Assembly (NCBI GenBank): GCA_903858475.1
Contig: CAIOIZ010000156.1
Location: 1-64,000, forward strand
Direction of reading: 5' to 3'
Source of the DNA: an uncultured Bacteroidota bacterium
GTDB lineage: Bacteria > Bacteroidota > Bacteroidia > Chitinophagales > Chitinophagaceae
Length of the DNA stretch: 64,000 nt
The stretch's first letter is position 1, and every line of letters begins with the position of its first letter. The notes beneath the pieces are model-generated. The model searched no databases. It saw only the letters and a list, made by a program, of their open reading frames with translations, and was not told where the DNA came from. Both the position numbers and the translations under genes were made by a program. Of this stretch, positions 1 through 9,810 are shown piece by piece.

Positions 1-3
1 CCT

Positions 4-11
4 TATCTTTG
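4..11 (+). promoter_or_regulatory. -7 promoter box before atpB
   Basis: TATCTTTG matches the Bacteroidota -7 element TAnnTTTG. It lies 20 bases before the atpB start codon, so the mRNA leader would be very short. The -33 element would fall outside the window. Confidence 0.6.
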
Positions 12-31
12 CGCCAAATTTAAGGCATTTT

Positions 32-1192
32 ATGGCAGCAAAGAGCATCAAAGCAATACTGGTGGCGGTTTTCAGCCTGAGCTTGGTATTGATTTCTACC
101 GAACTTTTAGCGCAGGAACACGCAACTACAGAGGCCCCCGCTAAGAAAAAATTATTCGATGCCAATGAGGTGATTTTTGGTCATATCATGGATGCACATG
201 AATTTCACTTCCTGAGCTATAAAGACAGCGAAGGCAAAGACCACCACGCAACCATTCCTTTACCTGTTATATTGTATTCTTCCGAAGGAGGCTTCAGCGT
301 TTTTATGTCGAGCAAATTTCAGCATGGACACGAAGCTTACAAAGGCTATGCAATACTGACAGAACATAAGATTGAAGAAATGGGGCTTGACAAAAAGAAA
401 TTCAATGTTGGCCAGATTATTCCCGTAAATGAAAATGGGGAGTTAAAAGCTTCTGTAAAACTATACGATATTTCACTGAGCCGTAATGTGGTGCAGATGT
501 TATTGGCCCTGTCTTTATTGGTATTTATTTTAATTCGAGTAGCCAAAAAATATGGTCAAGGTCAAGGGGTTGATTCAGCACCAAAGGGAATGCAAAATGC
601 CATTGAAACAGTAGTTAATTTCATAAAAGATGAAGTGGCAACCCCCAATTTAGGGGCTAAGAGCAAAAAATACATGCCTTACCTGCTTACTGTATTTTTA
701 TTTATTCTAATTAATAATATCGTTGGGTTAATACCTGGCACTGCCAATGTAACGGGCAATATCGCTTTCACATTTGTTTTGTCGATCATTTCTTTTGTAG
801 TGATTTTGTTTAGCACCAATAAGCATTACTGGATGCATATTATCAATCCTCCGGGCGTTCCAGGTTGGGTTAAAATAATTTTAGTACCAGTAGAGATTTT
901 AGGAATTTTCACTAAGCCATTTGCCCTAATGATCAGGTTATTTGCCAATATGGTGGCTGGGCATATCCTTATTATTTGTTTGATTTCCCTGATCTTTATT
1001 ATGGGAGCTTTGAATCAATATGCAGGCTGGGGATTTGCACCATTCTCTATTGCATTTACCGTCTTTATTTATTTTATAGAAGTGTTGGTTGCCTTTTTAC
1101 AAGCCTTTATTTTTACCATTTTAACAGCGGTATTTATCGGTCAGGCTTTGGAAGGAGAGCATCATGATACCGAACATGCAGCAGCACACTAA
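32..1192 (+). CDS. atpB: F1Fo ATP synthase subunit a
   Basis: Membrane stator subunit that forms the two proton half-channels next to the c-ring. The protein is 386 aa, longer than the usual 230-280 aa, because of a roughly 150-residue N-terminal extension. That extension starts with a signal-like hydrophobic stretch ending LLAQ and is rich in His and charged residues, a form I associate with Bacteroidota AtpB. The C-terminal half holds several membrane helices, including the conserved helix with the essential arginine (MIRLFANMVAGH, about residue 304). The tail is His-rich. It heads the atpB-E-F-H cluster and is followed by atpE after 34 bases. The start gives a sensible signal-like N-terminus and sits 20 bases after a promoter box. 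Confidence 0.96.
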   Translation: MAAKSIKAILVAVFSLSLVLISTELLAQEHATTEAPAKKKLFDANEVIFGHIMDAHEFHFLSYKDSEGKDHHATIPLPVILYSSEGGFSVFMSSKFQHGHEAYKGYAILTEHKIEEMGLDKKKFNVGQIIPVNENGELKASVKLYDISLSRNVVQMLLALSLLVFILIRVAKKYGQGQGVDSAPKGMQNAIETVVNFIKDEVATPNLGAKSKKYMPYLLTVFLFILINNIVGLIPGTANVTGNIAFTFVLSIISFVVILFSTNKHYWMHIINPPGVPGWVKIILVPVEILGIFTKPFALMIRLFANMVAGHILIICLISLIFIMGALNQYAGWGFAPFSIAFTVFIYFIEVLVAFLQAFIFTILTAVFIGQALEGEHHDTEHAAAH

Positions 1193-1217
1193 ACAAGTTT
1201 TTTTTTAACCAATATAA

Positions 1218-1463
<246 letters not shown>

Positions 1464-1470
1464 AAACCTT

Positions 1471-1516
1471 ACTGCATCCAAGGCACAGGGCGGAGGATGC
1501 AGTATTTTTTAATTTT
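1471..1516 (+). terminator. Hairpin between atpE and atpF
   Basis: A perfect 9-bp stem, actgcatcc (1471-1479) with ggatgcagt (1495-1503), has a 15-base loop and is followed by attttttaattttt. No promoter box is visible between it and atpF. It is therefore better read as a partial terminator or an mRNA-stabilising structure than as the operon end. Confidence 0.6.
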
Positions 1517-1537
1517 TAGTCTTTAATTTTTTATAAT

Positions 1538-2032
1538 ATGCAATTACTTACACCGGCCTTAGGCCTTATTTTATGGACACTGCTTGCATTTGGCATTGTG
1601 TTTTTTCTTTTGAAAAAATTTGCATGGCCTGCCATTATGAGCGGCTTGGATACAAGAGAAAAAACCATCGCTGATTCTTTGGCTACAGCTGAAAAAATTA
1701 AATTAGAAATGGCTCAGATGAAAAATGACAACGAAGCCATTTTAATCAGTGCAAGAGAAGAAAGAGCAACCATGTTGAAAGAAGCCAAAGAAACCAAGGA
1801 CAAGATGATCAGTGAGGCTAAAAATGAAGCCAAATTACAAGCTGGAAAAATTATTGCTGATGCCCAGGCTGCTATCAATCAACAAAAAATGGCTGCATTA
1901 ACTGATTTGAAAAATCAAATTGGCAAACTTGTTATTGAAACAAGTGAAAAAGTCTTGCGCAAAGAATTAAGCAATAAAGCAGAGCAAGAGAATTATATCA
2001 AAACATTGGCTACAGAAGTAAAATTAAACTAA
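1538..2032 (+). CDS. atpF: F1Fo ATP synthase subunit b
   Basis: Peripheral-stalk subunit linking the membrane part to F1. It is 164 aa, the usual size. One N-terminal membrane helix (about residues 5-27) is followed by the typical short GLDTREKTI turn and then a long charged Lys/Glu/Ala-rich coiled coil to the C-terminus. It sits between atpE and atpH in the standard order. Confidence 0.96.
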   Translation: MQLLTPALGLILWTLLAFGIVFFLLKKFAWPAIMSGLDTREKTIADSLATAEKIKLEMAQMKNDNEAILISAREERATMLKEAKETKDKMISEAKNEAKLQAGKIIADAQAAINQQKMAALTDLKNQIGKLVIETSEKVLRKELSNKAEQENYIKTLATEVKLN

Positions 2033-2132
2033 ACCAGCACTGCTATTAAAAAAGCAGGACTTGTTTACATTTTTTAAACCATCAGTATATTAATAGTACT
2101 GAAATAAATGGCCCTCAGTAGAGGTTTGAGGT

Positions 2133-2696
2133 ATGAATAATCCACGTTTAGCAGCACGGTACGCAAAAAGTTTGATGGATTTGGCAACAGAAAAAAACCA
2201 AATTGATGCGGTGTATGCCGACATGAAATGGTTGCAAAAAATTTGCAAGAGCAACCCCGATTTTGTTAGTGTATTGCGTAGCCCGGTTATCAAATCTGAC
2301 AAAAAAGCCATCATTATTAATGCAGTTATTACAGATCGCGTTGCTGAGCTGACTACTGCATTTATTCAGCTATTGGTTCGTAAAACCCGCGAGAGTAATC
2401 TATCTGAAATTGTGAATGCCTTTATTGAACAGTTCAATGCATTGCGCAATATACATACTGTAAAAATTACCGCTGCATCGCCTATTTCAGATGAGTTGAA
2501 AGAAAGCATCATGGTCAATGTTAAATCTGCCATCAAGGCCAATTCATTTGAAATTGAAACAGCTGTTAATGATGAATTAATTGGAGGATTTATTTTAGAA
2601 ACAGGCGGCCAAATGGTGGATGCTAGTATCTTAAAAGATTTAAAAGATATCCGCAAGCAGTTTTTGAACAATGATTATATTCAGAAAATTAGATAA
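2133..2696 (+). CDS. atpH: F1Fo ATP synthase subunit delta
   Basis: Connects the top of F1 to the peripheral stalk (OSCP homologue). It is 187 aa, normal for the family. It begins NNPRLAARYAKSL, the typical N-terminal helix, and ends in the conserved region around ELIGGFILETGGQMVDASILKDL. A strong terminator follows the stop codon, so the first atp transcript probably ends here. Confidence 0.95.
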   Translation: MNNPRLAARYAKSLMDLATEKNQIDAVYADMKWLQKICKSNPDFVSVLRSPVIKSDKKAIIINAVITDRVAELTTAFIQLLVRKTRESNLSEIVNAFIEQFNALRNIHTVKITAASPISDELKESIMVNVKSAIKANSFEIETAVNDELIGGFILETGGQMVDASILKDLKDIRKQFLNNDYIQKIR

Positions 2697-2715
2697 GATG
2701 TTAATATAAAATTGG

Positions 2716-2744
2716 AAATCCTGGTCTAGTACCGGGATTTTTTT
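2716..2744 (+). terminator. Terminator after atpH
   Basis: The stem aaatcctggt (2716-2725) pairs with accgggattt (2731-2740), 10 bp with one G-U pair and a 5-base loop, followed by a T run. It separates atpB-E-F-H from the secreted-protein gene and atpA. Confidence 0.8.
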
Positions 2745-2769
2745 ATATTTTTAATTTCAAACCTTTTTT

Positions 2770-5712
2770 ATGAACAGCAAAATGCTTGGTAAAACCCTGC
2801 TATTTTATAGTTTGTGCCTATTGTTTTCTCCTTTTGTATTTGGTCAACAAGTACTACAAGGCAATAAAGTTTTCCCTGTTAAAACAGCAGTTATTAATTT
2901 CAAAGAACTATCCGACAAAGAATTGTTGATGCCCCGAAATTGGTTATTGGCAGCACCCATTCCTAATGAAGGAAGAGAAGTAGAAGAGCCCTATTCTCCC
3001 AACGCTCCTCTAGGAAATACTAGTCCTGCTACCCCTACCAATCCCTTAGTAGTTTCTCCTTCTCCTTTATTGAGCTATGAAGCTGCACCAGATGAGGCAC
3101 AGGGCGGAGGCGTTTCGGGCACTTATAATATACCGCCAGATACACATGGTGCTGTTGGATTGGATAAGGTTTTTGTGAATTTAAATAACAACTATAAAGT
3201 ATTGGATAAAGCAACTGGTGCCCAGTTGAGCCTGGTGTCTATGCCAAGTTTTTGGGCAGCATTAGGTGCTGATGCAACTGGTGCTTTTGATCCGCGAATT
3301 ATGTTTGATCCTTATAATAATCGCTGGTTAGTGGCGGCTGTTTCAAATGGTAGTTTGGCCAGCTCAAGAGTGCTCCTTGCTATTTCTCAAACCTGGGACC
3401 CCATGGGGAATTATAATTTATATGCTTTTGATCCCGATACTGGCGCAACTGATTGGGCCGATTTTCCTATGCTTGGCTTCAACAAGAATTGGATAGCCAT
3501 TGGGGTGAATAATTTTACACTGGCTGGCGCATTTACAGTTGGAAAAATGTTTGTTATTGACTATCCCACCATTTTAACTGGTACAGCCAATGCAACTGTA
3601 TTTTCGGGTACTAATTTTTGTACGCATCCTGCCACAACCTATTCTGCAACAGAAGCCACATTATATGCACCAAATCATTTAAGCAGTGCAGGGGCAACCT
3701 ATGCACTTAATACTATTACCGGAACATCATCGGCTCCTGTATTTTCATCAGGAGCTACAAAAACAAGAACTGGTGGCGGTTGGGCACAGCCCACAGGCAA
3801 CAAGCAACCACAACAATGTTTAAGTGCTTGTCCGGGTACATTGGCATTATTGGATGGAGGTGATGCACAAATCAGGCATAATGTAGTTTTTAAAAATGGA
3901 TTTGTATGGTATCCACAAACTATTGGTTTGCCAACTGGTGTATACACCCATACAGCTGTGCAATGGACAAAACTAACAGCTTCTACCGGAAATTTTGCAG
4001 ATGGTGGCCGTGTTGAAGATGCGACAGCTACCGTAAGTAATGGAGGTCAGTGGTATGCATTTCCTTCAATTGCCGTAAATCAGAATAATGATGTATTGCT
4101 TGGATATTCAAAATTCGAAAGTGATGGTTTTGCTGGTGCGGCTTATTCATTCCGTTTGGGAACTGATGTAGCCGGATCCATGCAGGATGTGATTATTTAT
4201 AAGGATGGGTTAGATTATTACGATAAAGATTTTAGCTCTGGCCGTCAGCGTTGGGGCGATTATAGCCATACCATGGTAGATCCTTACGATTCGGTATCAC
4301 TCTGGACTATTCAAGAATATGCAAAACTAAGGGCTGCTCCCAGTGTAGGAGGAAGCACCAGTAAATGGGGTACTTGGTGGGCACAGGTAATGCCCAATCA
4401 ATGCAATGCAAATGTGGCCAGTGGCAACTGGAATACTGCTGCTACTTGGGGATGTGGCCATGTGCCTACCGCTACTGATAATATCGTTATTCAAAGTGGT
4501 CAAAACGTAACGCTTGATGTAGATCCTTTAGCAGCGAGTATTACCATTAATAATGGTGGTACACTAACAGTTAGCACTACACGAACTTTGTCTTGTAATT
4601 TACTTGTAAATGGAACGCTCAATATCACGGGAGGAAAACTTCAACTGGGCAACTTCAATGTATTTTTGGATAGGGCAGGTACCCTTACAGGCGCTTCCAG
4701 TACTTCCTATTTTGTAACAAATGGAACTGGTGCCGTTAGAAAGGCCGTTACAGCAGGTACCAATTTTCAATTCCCTGTTGCTGCTACTACCAGTTCTTAT
4801 ACACCACTAACGATTGCACTTAATGCGGGCGATCCAACTGAATTATTCGATGTGCGCGTAAGTACGGGTGTAAATCCTACCGCTTTTGATGCAGCTACTT
4901 GTGTACAACGCACTTGGAATATTAGTGAAACTACGCCTGGGGGCAATAATGCTACATTAACTTTTCAATGGACTGCGGCAGAACATGGGGCCAGCTATAA
5001 TCCAAGTATAGCAGCCACTGCTAATCGACACAACGGAGTAGCTTGGGTATTGGGAGCTTCAATGCCCATACCTAGTCTTGCAGCTGGAGTATACACGGCA
5101 GCAACTAGTACCACGGTGTCTAGCTTTTCTCCTTGGGTCATTTCATCTATTGGGATAATACCTGTTCGATTGGAATATTTCACTGGTAAAAAACAAGGCA
5201 ATGCCAATTGGTTGAATTGGAAAGTTACCTGCCAGAGTGATCGGGCGAAATTTAATATTGAAAGAAGTGCAGATGGGCGCAATTTTAATTCAATTGGAGA
5301 GCTAACGGCAACTACCACACGCTGCCTACAACCTTTTGATTTTACCGATGCGAATCCAGCTGCTGGCATCAATTATTATAGAATAAAAATGACCGATGCC
5401 GATGGTAAATTTGTATATACGCAGGTATTGGCCTTGCTAAATAATAGAAATGGCTTTGAAATTGTAAATATCAGTCCTTCACTGGTGGTGGATGGTAAAG
5501 CCATATTAAATCTTTCTTCAGCCCTAGCACAACAGGTAAATATTGTTGTTACTGGTGCGGCGGGCAATGTGCTTAATCAATTTACGCAGGTATTGATTGC
5601 AGGCGCTACTCAAGTACCAATGGACTTTTCTACATTGGGAGCTGGCACTTACTGGGTGTCGGTTTATACAGCCGATAGGGAGAAAAAATCGGTTCGTTTT
5701 GTAAAATATTAG
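2770..5712 (+). CDS. T9SS-sorted secreted protein, 980 aa
   Basis: Function not recognised. A signal peptide (about residues 1-25, ending VFGQQ) is followed by a Pro-rich stretch and a large N-terminal domain with the motif PPDTHGAVGLDKVFV, seen in a family of secreted proteins of unknown role. Near residue 545 there is a G8-like segment (ASGNWNTAATWGCGHVPT) leading into short beta repeats. The last 80 or so residues look like a type A T9SS sorting domain, ending GTYWVSVYTADREKKSVRFV. The product is probably exported by T9SS and anchored or released at the surface. The gene lies inside the ATP synthase locus and is bracketed by two intrinsic terminators, so it is likely its own transcription unit. 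No clear promoter box was found ahead of it; TATATTTT near 2744 is only a near match. Confidence 0.85.
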   Translation: MNSKMLGKTLLFYSLCLLFSPFVFGQQVLQGNKVFPVKTAVINFKELSDKELLMPRNWLLAAPIPNEGREVEEPYSPNAPLGNTSPATPTNPLVVSPSPLLSYEAAPDEAQGGGVSGTYNIPPDTHGAVGLDKVFVNLNNNYKVLDKATGAQLSLVSMPSFWAALGADATGAFDPRIMFDPYNNRWLVAAVSNGSLASSRVLLAISQTWDPMGNYNLYAFDPDTGATDWADFPMLGFNKNWIAIGVNNFTLAGAFTVGKMFVIDYPTILTGTANATVFSGTNFCTHPATTYSATEATLYAPNHLSSAGATYALNTITGTSSAPVFSSGATKTRTGGGWAQPTGNKQPQQCLSACPGTLALLDGGDAQIRHNVVFKNGFVWYPQTIGLPTGVYTHTAVQWTKLTASTGNFADGGRVEDATATVSNGGQWYAFPSIAVNQNNDVLLGYSKFESDGFAGAAYSFRLGTDVAGSMQDVIIYKDGLDYYDKDFSSGRQRWGDYSHTMVDPYDSVSLWTIQEYAKLRAAPSVGGSTSKWGTWWAQVMPNQCNANVASGNWNTAATWGCGHVPTATDNIVIQSGQNVTLDVDPLAASITINNGGTLTVSTTRTLSCNLLVNGTLNITGGKLQLGNFNVFLDRAGTLTGASSTSYFVTNGTGAVRKAVTAGTNFQFPVAATTSSYTPLTIALNAGDPTELFDVRVSTGVNPTAFDAATCVQRTWNISETTPGGNNATLTFQWTAAEHGASYNPSIAATANRHNGVAWVLGASMPIPSLAAGVYTAATSTTVSSFSPWVISSIGIIPVRLEYFTGKKQGNANWLNWKVTCQSDRAKFNIERSADGRNFNSIGELTATTTRCLQPFDFTDANPAAGINYYRIKMTDADGKFVYTQVLALLNNRNGFEIVNISPSLVVDGKAILNLSSALAQQVNIVVTGAAGNVLNQFTQVLIAGATQVPMDFSTLGAGTYWVSVYTADREKKSVRFVKY

Positions 5713-5737
5713 ACTTATTAATATTAAATAGGCTACT

Positions 5738-5770
5738 GGCTGTTCCAAAATCAAGGAACAGCCTTTTTTT
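5738..5770 (+). terminator. Terminator after the T9SS gene
   Basis: The perfect 9-bp stem ggctgttcc (5738-5746) and ggaacagcc (5755-5763) has an 8-base loop and is followed by seven T. It isolates the secreted-protein gene from atpA. Confidence 0.88.
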
Positions 5771-5791
5771 ATACGGAAAATGCCCATATTT

Positions 5792-5823
5792 TTTGCCATT
5801 CCAACAGTCAATCCCTACCTTTG
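5792..5823 (+). promoter_or_regulatory. Promoter for atpA
   Basis: TTTG at 5792-5795 and TACCTTTG at 5816-5823, with a 20-base spacer, match the Bacteroidota -33/-7 promoter. It lies just after a terminator and 87 bases before atpA, which shows atpA is transcribed separately from atpB-H. Confidence 0.75.
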
Positions 5824-5909
5824 CACCCGATTTAAACAAGGTTGATTTATTGTCAGGAAAATCATAGCCCTGTTAATTTCTTAGCCCTCAACATATCAAA
5901 AATTAAACT

Positions 5910-7487
5910 ATGGTAGAAATTAAACCAGATGAAATTTCGGCGATCCTTCGCCAGCAACTGAGCAACTTTAATGCAGGCGCCAGTTTGGAAGAAGTAGGAA
6001 CCGTATTGCAAGTGGGTGATGGTATTGCCCGCGTTTACGGACTGAACAATGTTCGCAGTGGGGAACTGGTTGAATTTGACAATGGAGTTAAAGCCATTGC
6101 ACTTAACCTTGAAGAAGATAATGTGGGTGTGGTATTGATGGGTGATAGCGGCGATATCAAAGAAGGCGCTAAAGTAAAACGTACTGGACAAATCGCCTCT
6201 ATTAAAGTAGGTGAAGGAATGTGCGGTCGTGTAATCAATACGTTGGGCGAGCCCATCGATGGTAAAGGTCCTATCAAAGGTGAGTTATACGAAATGCCTT
6301 TAGAACGTAAAGCACCAGGGGTAATTTTCCGTGAACCAGTTAAGGAGCCATTACAAACTGGTATCAAGGCCATTGATGCCATGATTCCAATTGGACGTGG
6401 TCAAAGGGAATTGATCATTGGTGATCGTCAAACTGGTAAAACTGCCATTGCCATTGACACAATCATCAATCAAAAAGAATTTTTCGCAGCAGGTAAAACT
6501 GTTTATTGCATATATGTAGCGATTGGTCAAAAAGCGTCTACTATTGCTGGTATCATGAAAACATTAGAAGAAAATGGCGCCATGGCTTATACCACCATCG
6601 TAGCGGCCTCTGCTTCTGATCCAGCACCTTTACAATTCTATGCTCCATTTGCTGGCGCAGCCATCGGAGAATTCTTCCGTGATACCGGTAGACCAGCATT
6701 GATTATCTATGATGATTTATCAAAACAAGCAGTAGCTTATCGTGAGGTGTCTTTGTTGCTTCGTCGTCCACCAGGCCGTGAAGCTTATCCAGGTGACGTA
6801 TTCTATTTGCATAGCCGTCTATTAGAAAGAGCTGCTAAAGTAATTTCTAAGGATGAAATTGCTCAGCAAATGAATGACTTACCTGCTTCTATTAAGCATT
6901 TAGTAAAAGGTGGTGGATCTTTGACCGCATTACCTGTAATTGAAACGCAGGCTGGTGACGTATCTGCTTATATTCCTACCAACGTAATTTCTATCACCGA
7001 CGGACAGATATTCCTAGAGGGTAACTTGTTCAACGCTGGTATTCGCCCTGCTATTAACGTAGGTATTAGCGTAAGTCGTGTGGGTGGTAATGCACAGATT
7101 AAATCAATGAAAAAAGTAGCCGGTACCCTTAAATTGGATCAGGCACTTTACCGCGAATTGGAAGCCTTCAGTAAATTTGGTGGCGATTTGGATGCTGCTA
7201 CCAAAAACGTAATTGATAAGGGTGCAAGAAACGTGGAAATATTGAAACAACCACAATACACCCCTTTCAGCGTTGAAAAACAAGTGGCTATCATTTACTT
7301 GGGTACACAAGGTTTACTGAAAGATGTGGCAGTTAAAAATGTAAAAGCATTTGAAGACCATTTCTTGATGGAAATGGAGCAAAAGCATCCTGAAATTCTG
7401 GCTGATTTCAAAAAAGGTAATTTACCTGAAGATGGCCTGAACAAAATGACAGAATTGGCAAAAGGATTATCTGCCCAGTACAAATAA
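5910..7487 (+). CDS. atpA: F1Fo ATP synthase subunit alpha
   Basis: Non-catalytic nucleotide-binding subunit of the F1 hexamer. It is 525 aa, slightly longer than the common 500-513. An N-terminal beta-barrel domain is followed by the nucleotide-binding domain with P-loop [10 protein letters not shown] (about residue 172) and the region [29 protein letters not shown]. The C-terminal domain is helical. It has its own promoter and a strong terminator downstream. atpG, which commonly follows atpA in this phylum, is not here, and neither are atpD and atpC, so the remaining F1 genes must lie elsewhere. Confidence 0.97.
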   Translation: MVEIKPDEISAILRQQLSNFNAGASLEEVGTVLQVGDGIARVYGLNNVRSGELVEFDNGVKAIALNLEEDNVGVVLMGDSGDIKEGAKVKRTGQIASIKVGEGMCGRVINTLGEPIDGKGPIKGELYEMPLERKAPGVIFREPVKEPLQTGIKAIDAMIPIGRGQRELIIGDRQTGKTAIAIDTIINQKEFFAAGKTVYCIYVAIGQKASTIAGIMKTLEENGAMAYTTIVAASASDPAPLQFYAPFAGAAIGEFFRDTGRPALIIYDDLSKQAVAYREVSLLLRRPPGREAYPGDVFYLHSRLLERAAKVISKDEIAQQMNDLPASIKHLVKGGGSLTALPVIETQAGDVSAYIPTNVISITDGQIFLEGNLFNAGIRPAINVGISVSRVGGNAQIKSMKKVAGTLKLDQALYRELEAFSKFGGDLDAATKNVIDKGARNVEILKQPQYTPFSVEKQVAIIYLGTQGLLKDVAVKNVKAFEDHFLMEMEQKHPEILADFKKGNLPEDGLNKMTELAKGLSAQYK

Positions 7488-7511
7488 TTTTTCACAAGCA
7501 CAAGTGAATAC

Positions 7512-7538
7512 ACCTCCCCTTTGGGGAGGTTTTTTTTT
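7512..7538 (+). terminator. Terminator after atpA
   Basis: The 8-bp stem acctcccc (7512-7519) and ggggaggt (7523-7530) has a 3-base loop, followed by eight T. Confidence 0.92.
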
Positions 7539-7637
7539 GCCCTAAGTTCAACTTAATGGTACTGGTTTAGGATTGCTAAAATGTCAGTGATTATAATCGG
7601 GAATAGTTTTTGAGTTTTATAATCAAAACATATTAAA

Positions 7638-8333
7638 ATGACACTCGGTATTATGCTTATCTCTGGCTTCTTTATGTTGTTGGGGATGTTTGTTCAGTTT
7701 CGATTAAAAAGTAAATTCAATCAATATAGTCAAGTACTCACCAGTAGCAGGATGAGTGGAAAAGAAATCGCAGAAAAAATGCTAAGGGACAATGTTATAT
7801 ATGATGTAAAGGTTATTTCTGTAGATGGATTTCTGTCGGACCACTATAACCCTGTTAACAAAACAATTAATCTGAGTTCAGCAGTTTACGAAGGAAGAAC
7901 AGTTGCTGCTGCTGCTGTGGCGGCACATGAATGTGGCCATGCCTTGCAACATGCTCGATCCTATTCAATGCTACAATTACGAAGCAAATTAGTGCCAGCC
8001 GTACAAATCAGTAGTTCCTTGTCGCAATGGGTAATCATTGCAGGATTAGGTATGTTTGGTTTTGGTGGTGGAAATCCTACTATTCTATTAATTGGCATTG
8101 TACTTTTTGCAGTCACCACTTTGTTTTCGCTAATTACCCTTCCGGTAGAATTGGATGCTAGTGCACGGGCATTAAAATGGTTGGATACAGCCCATATCAC
8201 CAAAACCGCAGAACATCAACAAGCAAAGGATGCATTAAAATGGGCGGCTTTAACCTATGTAATAGCTGCATTGGCTTCTATTGCCATGCTCGTACAATAT
8301 ATTTTAATCTATCAATCAAGAACAAGGGATTAA
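7638..8333 (+). CDS. Zinc-dependent membrane peptidase, YugP family
   Basis: A 231-aa integral membrane protein with the zinc metallopeptidase motif AAHECGHALQHA (about residue 95), which carries the HExxH-like HECGH. An N-terminal membrane helix precedes the peptidase region and two or three helices follow. This matches the YugP/neutral zinc metallopeptidase family, whose substrates are mostly unknown. Length is normal for the family. The gene is flanked by the atpA terminator and the promoter of clpP, so it appears to be a single-gene unit. A link to the neighbouring Clp protease genes is suggestive only. Confidence 0.88.
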   Translation: MTLGIMLISGFFMLLGMFVQFRLKSKFNQYSQVLTSSRMSGKEIAEKMLRDNVIYDVKVISVDGFLSDHYNPVNKTINLSSAVYEGRTVAAAAVAAHECGHALQHARSYSMLQLRSKLVPAVQISSSLSQWVIIAGLGMFGFGGGNPTILLIGIVLFAVTTLFSLITLPVELDASARALKWLDTAHITKTAEHQQAKDALKWAALTYVIAALASIAMLVQYILIYQSRTRD

Positions 8334-8394
8334 GGAGCTTCATTGTTCCAATAGTTGCCCTGACGGCTCAATTTAAAGTCCGTTAATTATCAAC

Positions 8395-8402
8395 TATATT
8401 TG
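8395..8402 (+). promoter_or_regulatory. -7 promoter box before the first clpP
   Basis: TATATTTG matches TAnnTTTG. It overlaps the upstream TTG at 8400 listed as an ORF start, which rules that codon out as the translation start and favours ATG at 8427. Confidence 0.65.
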
Positions 8403-8426
8403 TTTATAAATTATAAATCAGATTAC

Positions 8427-9122
8427 ATGAATTTAGCCAAAGAGTTTGAAAAATATGCTGTAAAGCACCAGGGTATCAGTAGTAATACCCTTGATGGATA
8501 CATGAAATATAATGTAACCAATCTTACCCCTAATGTAATTGAAGAGCGCCAATTGCACGGAACTGTAATTGATGTATACAGCCGGTTGATGATTGATCGC
8601 ATTATTTTTTTAGGATACCCCGTTACAGATGAGGTAGCAAATATTATCACTGCGCAAATGTTGTTTTTAGAAAGCCAAGATCGCACCAGGGATATTCAAA
8701 TGTATATTAATAGTCCGGGCGGAAGTGTATACGCCGGATTAGGAATGTACGATACGATGCAATTCATTAATCCAGAAATCTCCACCATCTGTACCGGGGT
8801 AGCCGCCAGTATGGCAGCTGTGCTCATGTGTGCTGGTGCAAAAGGCAAAAGAACTGCATTAAAACATAGTCGTATCATGATGCATCAACCAAGTGCAGGT
8901 GCAGGTGGACAAGCAAGTGATATTGAAATTACAGTGAATGAAGTAAAAAAACTGAAGGCTGAATTGTACGATATTATAGCTTATCACACAGGACAGCCTA
9001 TTGAAAAAGTTGCCTTGGATTGCAATCGAGATTATTGGATGAGAAGTGAAGAGGCAAAGGCCTATGGTTTAATTGATGAAGTGCTTGGAATTAACCCAAA
9101 AAAATTAAATAAAGAATTGTAA
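8427..9122 (+). CDS. clpP: ATP-dependent Clp protease proteolytic subunit, copy 1
   Basis: Serine protease subunit that assembles into a barrel and degrades proteins fed by ClpX or other unfoldases. With the ATG at 8427 the protein is 231 aa and begins MNLAKEF. The catalytic Ser lies in TGVAASMAAVL, the His in RIMMHQPS and the Asp in NRDYW, so all three triad residues are present. The N-terminal extension before the conserved core is longer than in the downstream copy. It is followed by a second clpP after 47 bases and then by clpX. Confidence 0.95.
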   Translation: MNLAKEFEKYAVKHQGISSNTLDGYMKYNVTNLTPNVIEERQLHGTVIDVYSRLMIDRIIFLGYPVTDEVANIITAQMLFLESQDRTRDIQMYINSPGGSVYAGLGMYDTMQFINPEISTICTGVAASMAAVLMCAGAKGKRTALKHSRIMMHQPSAGAGGQASDIEITVNEVKKLKAELYDIIAYHTGQPIEKVALDCNRDYWMRSEEAKAYGLIDEVLGINPKKLNKEL

Positions 9123-9169
9123 TGCCAATCGGGCACTATTAATAGTTTGTAAAAATTAACCTAATTAAA

Positions 9170-9790
9170 ATGAATATTTATAATAATCGCATTCGCCTTG
9201 AAGAGGAAGAAACGCCCAATAATCTTCCTGAAAATCCAATGGAAAAAATGATGAGCGGGTGGCAGTTCGACAAGAAATTTATTGAACAAAGAAAGATTTT
9301 TTTATGGGGTGTTGTCGATGATAAAAGTGCAAAAGATATTACTGCCAGATTGCTTTATCTGGAGGCCATTGATCCAGGAAAAGAAATTACCTTTTATATC
9401 AATAGTCCAGGTGGTGTGGTAACCAGTGGAATGGTTATCTATGATACCATGAAAATGATTTCCTCTCCAGTAAGTACCGTTTGTATGGGCATGGCGGCGA
9501 GCATGGGTAGTATATTATTAAGTGGTGGTGAAAAAGGAAGAAGGTTTATTTTTCCACATGGCGAAGTGATGATTCACCAGCCAAGTGGTGGCGGACAAGG
9601 AACCAGTGCAGATCTTGAAATCATGGCTGAGCAAATTAAAAAAACAAAAGAAATGGGCGCACAGCTTCTGGCTGACAATTGTGGCCAAAGTTTTGAAAAG
9701 GTGATGAAGGATTTCGATCGGGATTATTGGATGGATGCCAAAGAGTCAATTTCATATGGTATAGTAGACGCGCTACTTAAAAAAATATAA
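9170..9790 (+). CDS. clpP: ATP-dependent Clp protease proteolytic subunit, copy 2
   Basis: A second, clearly diverged ClpP of 206 aa. The triad is intact: Ser in [11 protein letters not shown], His in [10 protein letters not shown] and Asp in DFDRDYW. The Gly-rich handle region [12 protein letters not shown] differs from the AGAGGQASDIEI of copy 1. Two different ClpPs encoded side by side could form mixed or separate barrels; that is inference from other bacteria with paired ClpPs. No promoter box is seen in the 47-base gap after copy 1, so the two are probably cotranscribed. A terminator follows. Confidence 0.95.
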   Translation: MNIYNNRIRLEEEETPNNLPENPMEKMMSGWQFDKKFIEQRKIFLWGVVDDKSAKDITARLLYLEAIDPGKEITFYINSPGGVVTSGMVIYDTMKMISSPVSTVCMGMAASMGSILLSGGEKGRRFIFPHGEVMIHQPSGGGQGTSADLEIMAEQIKKTKEMGAQLLADNCGQSFEKVMKDFDRDYWMDAKESISYGIVDALLKKI

Positions 9791-9810
9791 GGTTTACTAG
9801 CAATTTTTTC

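Noticed and set aside
8400-8426. TTG at 8400 as the clpP start
   Set aside because: It lies inside the TATATTTG promoter box, so it would not be transcribed; ATG 8427 fits.
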